From assembly GCA_964550165.1 (NCBI GenBank), contig CAZJYC010000086.1, positions 1 through 8,688 on the forward strand: a stretch of 8,688 bases of DNA, given 5' to 3'. Positions within the stretch are counted from its first letter, which is position 1. Every line of letters begins with the position of its first letter. The notes beneath the pieces are model-generated. The model ran no database searches, was not told the origin of the DNA, and was given only the letters and a program-made list of their open reading frames with translations. The position numbers and the translations under genes were made by a program. Shown in pieces: positions 5,952-8,688 of this stretch. Origin of the DNA: CAZJYC01 sp964550165 (GTDB taxonomy: Bacteria; Acidobacteriota; Aminicenantia; Aminicenantales; Aminicenantaceae).

Positions 5952-8688
5952 ATGAAATGCCCTAATTGCCAGACTGAAAATCCCTCTGATTCCAAATATT
6001 GTAAAGAATGCGCCACACCGCTTAGCTCTGCTGGAATACCAGCTGTCACCAGAACTCTGGAAACGTCCCGAGAAGAACTACCCCGGGGGACTCTTTTCGC
6101 GGACCGCTATGAAATTATCGAGGAGCTCGGCGCCGGAGGAATGGGAAGGATCTACAGGACCGTCGACAGGAAGTTGAATGAGGAAGTGGCTCTCAAGCTT
6201 CTCAAAAAAGAAATTGCTTCAGACCGAAAGATCATCGACCGCTTCGCCAATGAATTGAAGCTGGCGCGGCGGATCATCCACAAGAATATCGGCCGCATGT
6301 ATGAGCTGATGGATCATGAGGGAACCTCTTTCATCACTATGGAGTTTGTCCCCGGAGAGGATTTAAAGAGCTTTATCAAGAGAATAGGAAAACTGCCTGA
6401 GGGAAAGGCGGTGGCCATTGCGAAACAGGTCGGTGAGGGGCTCAGAGAAGCGCATCGCTTAGGAGTGACTCACCGTGATCTTAAGCCGCAAAACATCATG
6501 ATCGATAAAGAAGGGGATGCCCGGATCATGGACTTCGGCATAGCTCGCTCGACAGAGACAAAAGGCCAGACCCAAGCCGGCATGATCATCGGGACACCTG
6601 AATACATGAGCCCTGAGCAGGCAGAAGGGAAAGAGGCCGACGCGCGGTCCGACATTTATTCCTTAGGAGTGATTCTTTATGAGATGTTGGCCGGTCAGGT
6701 GCCCTTTACGGGCGATTCTGCCATGAGTATCGCCTTGAAACACGTCACCCACATTCCTCCAGACCCGCAAAAAATGAATTCCCAAATTTCCGACGGAATG
6801 AATCGCCTGATCCTGAAATGCCTGGAGAAGGATCCAGGGAAAAGGTATCAAGATATTGAGGAGCTGCTTCCAGAGCTGAAGAATATAGAGAAAAGCCTGG
6901 TCGTCACGGCTGCTCCTGAAAAGCCACATCTTCCTCCATTCCTCGTTGAAAGGGAGGAAGCGATGGAGCGGCCGCGTCCGGTCTTTGTGGCTCGTGAGCA
7001 GGAGCTGGAGAGGATGATTGGCTCCATCGAGACAGCTCTGCTCGGCCAAGGAAGAGTGCTTTTTGTGACAGGCGATGCCGGAAGCGGCAAAACAGCCATC
7101 ATTCAGGAATTCTGCCGGCGGGCACAAGAGTCGCACGCCGATCTTATCGTGGCCAGCGGCAAGTGCAATGCCCAGACTGGTGTCGGCGACCCTTACTCCC
7201 CGTTTATCGAAATCTTGAATTTCTTGACCGGAGATGTTGAAGCGAAATATGCGGCGGGTGTCATTTCAAGGGAACATGCTCTTCGTCTGTGGAATATCCT
7301 CCCGTTAACAGCCAAGGCCATTCTTGAAAACGGAACAGAGCTGATCAATATTTTTACTCCTGGAGCATCACTCGTCTCACGAGCTTCTGCTTTCTGCGGC
7401 GGCTGGACGGATTGGCTGGCCCAGCTAAAAACGCTCGTCGAGCGCAAATCCGCTCTTCCTGCGGATTTGACTCTCCAGCAGAGCAATCTCTTCGAGCAGT
7501 ACACGCGGGTGCTTCAGGCTCTCTCGAAAGAAAAGCCGCTGCTTCTTGTTCTGGAAGATTTGCAGTGGGTTGATGCGGGGTCGGCCAATTTACTTTTCCA
7601 TATCGGCCGCCAGATCAAAGGTAACCGGATTCTCATTGCCGGTTCTTTCCGGCCGACCGAAGTCGCCATGGGTCGGGACGGCAAGCGCCATCCTCTTGAA
7701 TCCATTCTCCATGAATTCAAACGTGACTTCGGGGAAATCGAACTGGATTTGGATAAAATCGAAGGCCGCAAGTTTGTGGATGCCTTTCTTGATTCTGAGC
7801 CAAATAAGCTCGGAAAAACGTTTCGCGAGACCTTCTTCTCTCAGACGAAAGGACAGCCTCTCTTCACCGTCGAACTGCTGCGGGCCATGCAAGAACAGGG
7901 GATGCTGGTCAAGGACAAGAATGGTCGATGGGTTGAGGGACGGACGTTTGATTGGCACAAACTTCCTTCCCGCGTGGATGCGGTCATCACAGAGCGGATA
8001 AGCCGGTTGACGGAAAAGATGCGGGAGATCTTAACTCTAGCCAGTGTCGAGGGTGATGAGTTTACGGCAGAGGTGGTGGCCCAACTCCAGAAGGAAGAAA
8101 TCCGGGAGCTGATCAGGATTTTGAGCAGCGAGCTGGAAAAGCGCCATCATCTGGTCTCAGCCAAGGGCATCCGGAATCTGGAAAAAAAGCGCCTCTCCCT
8201 GTATGTTTTCCAGAATATTTTGTTTCAGAAATATCTTTATAACAGCCTGGATGAAGTCGAACGGACCCACCTCCATGAGGAGGTAGGGAATATCCTAGAA
8301 GCCCTCTACGGAGAGCAGGCGGACGAGATCTCGGTCCAACTGGCCAGGCATTTCCAGGAAGCAGGAATATTGCCCAAAGCTTTAGAATATTCGGCCAAGG
8401 CCGGAAACAGAGCCCTGCATCTCTCTGCCTATGATGAGACAATCGTCCATTTTAGTAAAGCTTTGGATATTCTCAAAACCCTTCCCTCAACTCCTGAGCG
8501 TGACCAGAACGAACTCTCCTTTCAAATCGCCCTGGCTGCTTCCCTCCAGGCCATGAAGGGATTCGGAGCGCCTGAAGTCTCATCGACTTGTGGACGAATT
8601 CAGGAACTCTGTCAAAAGATGGCGGATTCGCCTCAAATTTTTTATGCGCTTTATTTTCTGGCCAATTTTCATTGGCTGCGGGCGGAAC
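5952..8688 (+). CDS. Zinc ribbon - Ser/Thr protein kinase - STAND/AAA ATPase - TPR protein, 3' end missing
   Basis: Opens at ATG 5952, two codons after an in-frame TAG (5946-5948), and stays open to the window edge: 912 residues, C-terminus missing. Zinc ribbon: C3, C6, C17, C20. Kinase domain about 54-318: glycine loop GAGGMG (60-65), 'VALK' lysine K82, HRDLKPQN (174-181), DFG (194-196), GTPEYMSPE (214-222). All catalytic residues are intact; the residue before HRD is Thr instead of the usual Val. A linker leads to 'VFVAREQELERM' and a STAND/AAA_16-type ATPase with Walker A GDAGSGKT (374-381), Walker B LLLVLEDLQWVD (530-541) and a sensor-like Arg (R567, 'GSFRP'). A helical stretch ('FQNILFQKYLYNSL', from about 753) and TPR-like helices ('ALEYSAKAGNRAL', then 'HFSKALDIL') follow, as in PknK, MalT and cyclase-type STAND proteins. 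No transmembrane helix is seen, so it is probably cytosolic. The missing end may hold more TPRs or an output domain. The Shine-Dalgarno is weak. It may be cotranscribed with the upstream kinase. Confidence 0.92.
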   Translation, partial: MKCPNCQTENPSDSKYCKECATPLSSAGIPAVTRTLETSREELPRGTLFADRYEIIEELGAGGMGRIYRTVDRKLNEEVALKLLKKEIASDRKIIDRFANELKLARRIIHKNIGRMYELMDHEGTSFITMEFVPGEDLKSFIKRIGKLPEGKAVAIAKQVGEGLREAHRLGVTHRDLKPQNIMIDKEGDARIMDFGIARSTETKGQTQAGMIIGTPEYMSPEQAEGKEADARSDIYSLGVILYEMLAGQVPFTGDSAMSIALKHVTHIPPDPQKMNSQISDGMNRLILKCLEKDPGKRYQDIEELLPELKNIEKSLVVTAAPEKPHLPPFLVEREEAMERPRPVFVAREQELERMIGSIETALLGQGRVLFVTGDAGSGKTAIIQEFCRRAQESHADLIVASGKCNAQTGVGDPYSPFIEILNFLTGDVEAKYAAGVISREHALRLWNILPLTAKAILENGTELINIFTPGASLVSRASAFCGGWTDWLAQLKTLVERKSALPADLTLQQSNLFEQYTRVLQALSKEKPLLLVLEDLQWVDAGSANLLFHIGRQIKGNRILIAGSFRPTEVAMGRDGKRHPLESILHEFKRDFGEIELDLDKIEGRKFVDAFLDSEPNKLGKTFRETFFSQTKGQPLFTVELLRAMQEQGMLVKDKNGRWVEGRTFDWHKLPSRVDAVITERISRLTEKMREILTLASVEGDEFTAEVVAQLQKEEIRELIRILSSELEKRHHLVSAKGIRNLEKKRLSLYVFQNILFQKYLYNSLDEVERTHLHEEVGNILEALYGEQADEISVQLARHFQEAGILPKALEYSAKAGNRALHLSAYDETIVHFSKALDILKTLPSTPERDQNELSFQIALAASLQAMKGFGAPEVSSTCGRIQELCQKMADSPQIFYALYFLANFHWLRAE

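Noticed and set aside
6663..7136. Minus-strand open frame of 157 codons
   Set aside because: It is antisense to the kinase C-lobe and Walker A region of the second kinase. The sequence looks like a reverse-frame shadow with no domain.
7546..8001. Plus-strand open frame of 151 codons and the opposing minus-strand frames
   Set aside because: They overlap the STAND ATPase domain of the second kinase in other frames, and that frame contains the Walker B motif and continues to the window edge.

Overview
The window looks like a piece of a mid-GC environmental bacterium. It carries two long Hanks-type Ser/Thr kinases that each open with a four-cysteine zinc ribbon and continue into TPR-rich regions, plus a beta-propeller protein containing the 'FGRKGQGPGEF' motif. 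From memory this combination is common in Candidatus Aminicenantes and related Acidobacteriota. That placement is an inference from protein style; there is no rRNA or other marker here.

Layout. Bases 1-843 (+) hold the 3' part of a 6-bladed beta-propeller (NHL-like) gene, followed by a possible intrinsic terminator near 946-967. Bases 844-1712 have no intact gene that I recognise. They hold two short stretches that read like gene debris: a PEP-synthase/PPDK-type N-terminal piece at 1173-1340 and the last ~20 residues of a TPR-type protein at 1497-1562. Bases 1713-2315 (-) encode a flavodoxin-fold protein with a twin-arginine leader. A 390-base divergent intergenic region follows. Bases 2706-5858 (+) encode a 1050-residue zinc ribbon - kinase - transmembrane helix - TolB-like domain - TPR protein. 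After 93 bases comes a second kinase (5952 to beyond the window end): zinc ribbon - kinase - STAND/AAA ATPase - helical/TPR region.

How the genes may work together. The two kinases are clearly paralogous through the zinc ribbon and catalytic domain, aligning almost without gaps, and then carry entirely different C-terminal modules. One is membrane-anchored with an extracytoplasmic TolB-like/TPR part. The other is apparently soluble with a nucleotide-driven STAND switch. The pair is therefore a tandem duplication with module exchange, and the two could form one signalling unit with a membrane sensor and a cytosolic ATP-dependent arm. That is inference: no substrate, phosphatase or FHA protein is visible in the window. 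The flavodoxin gene is divergent from the kinases and has no evident functional link to them.
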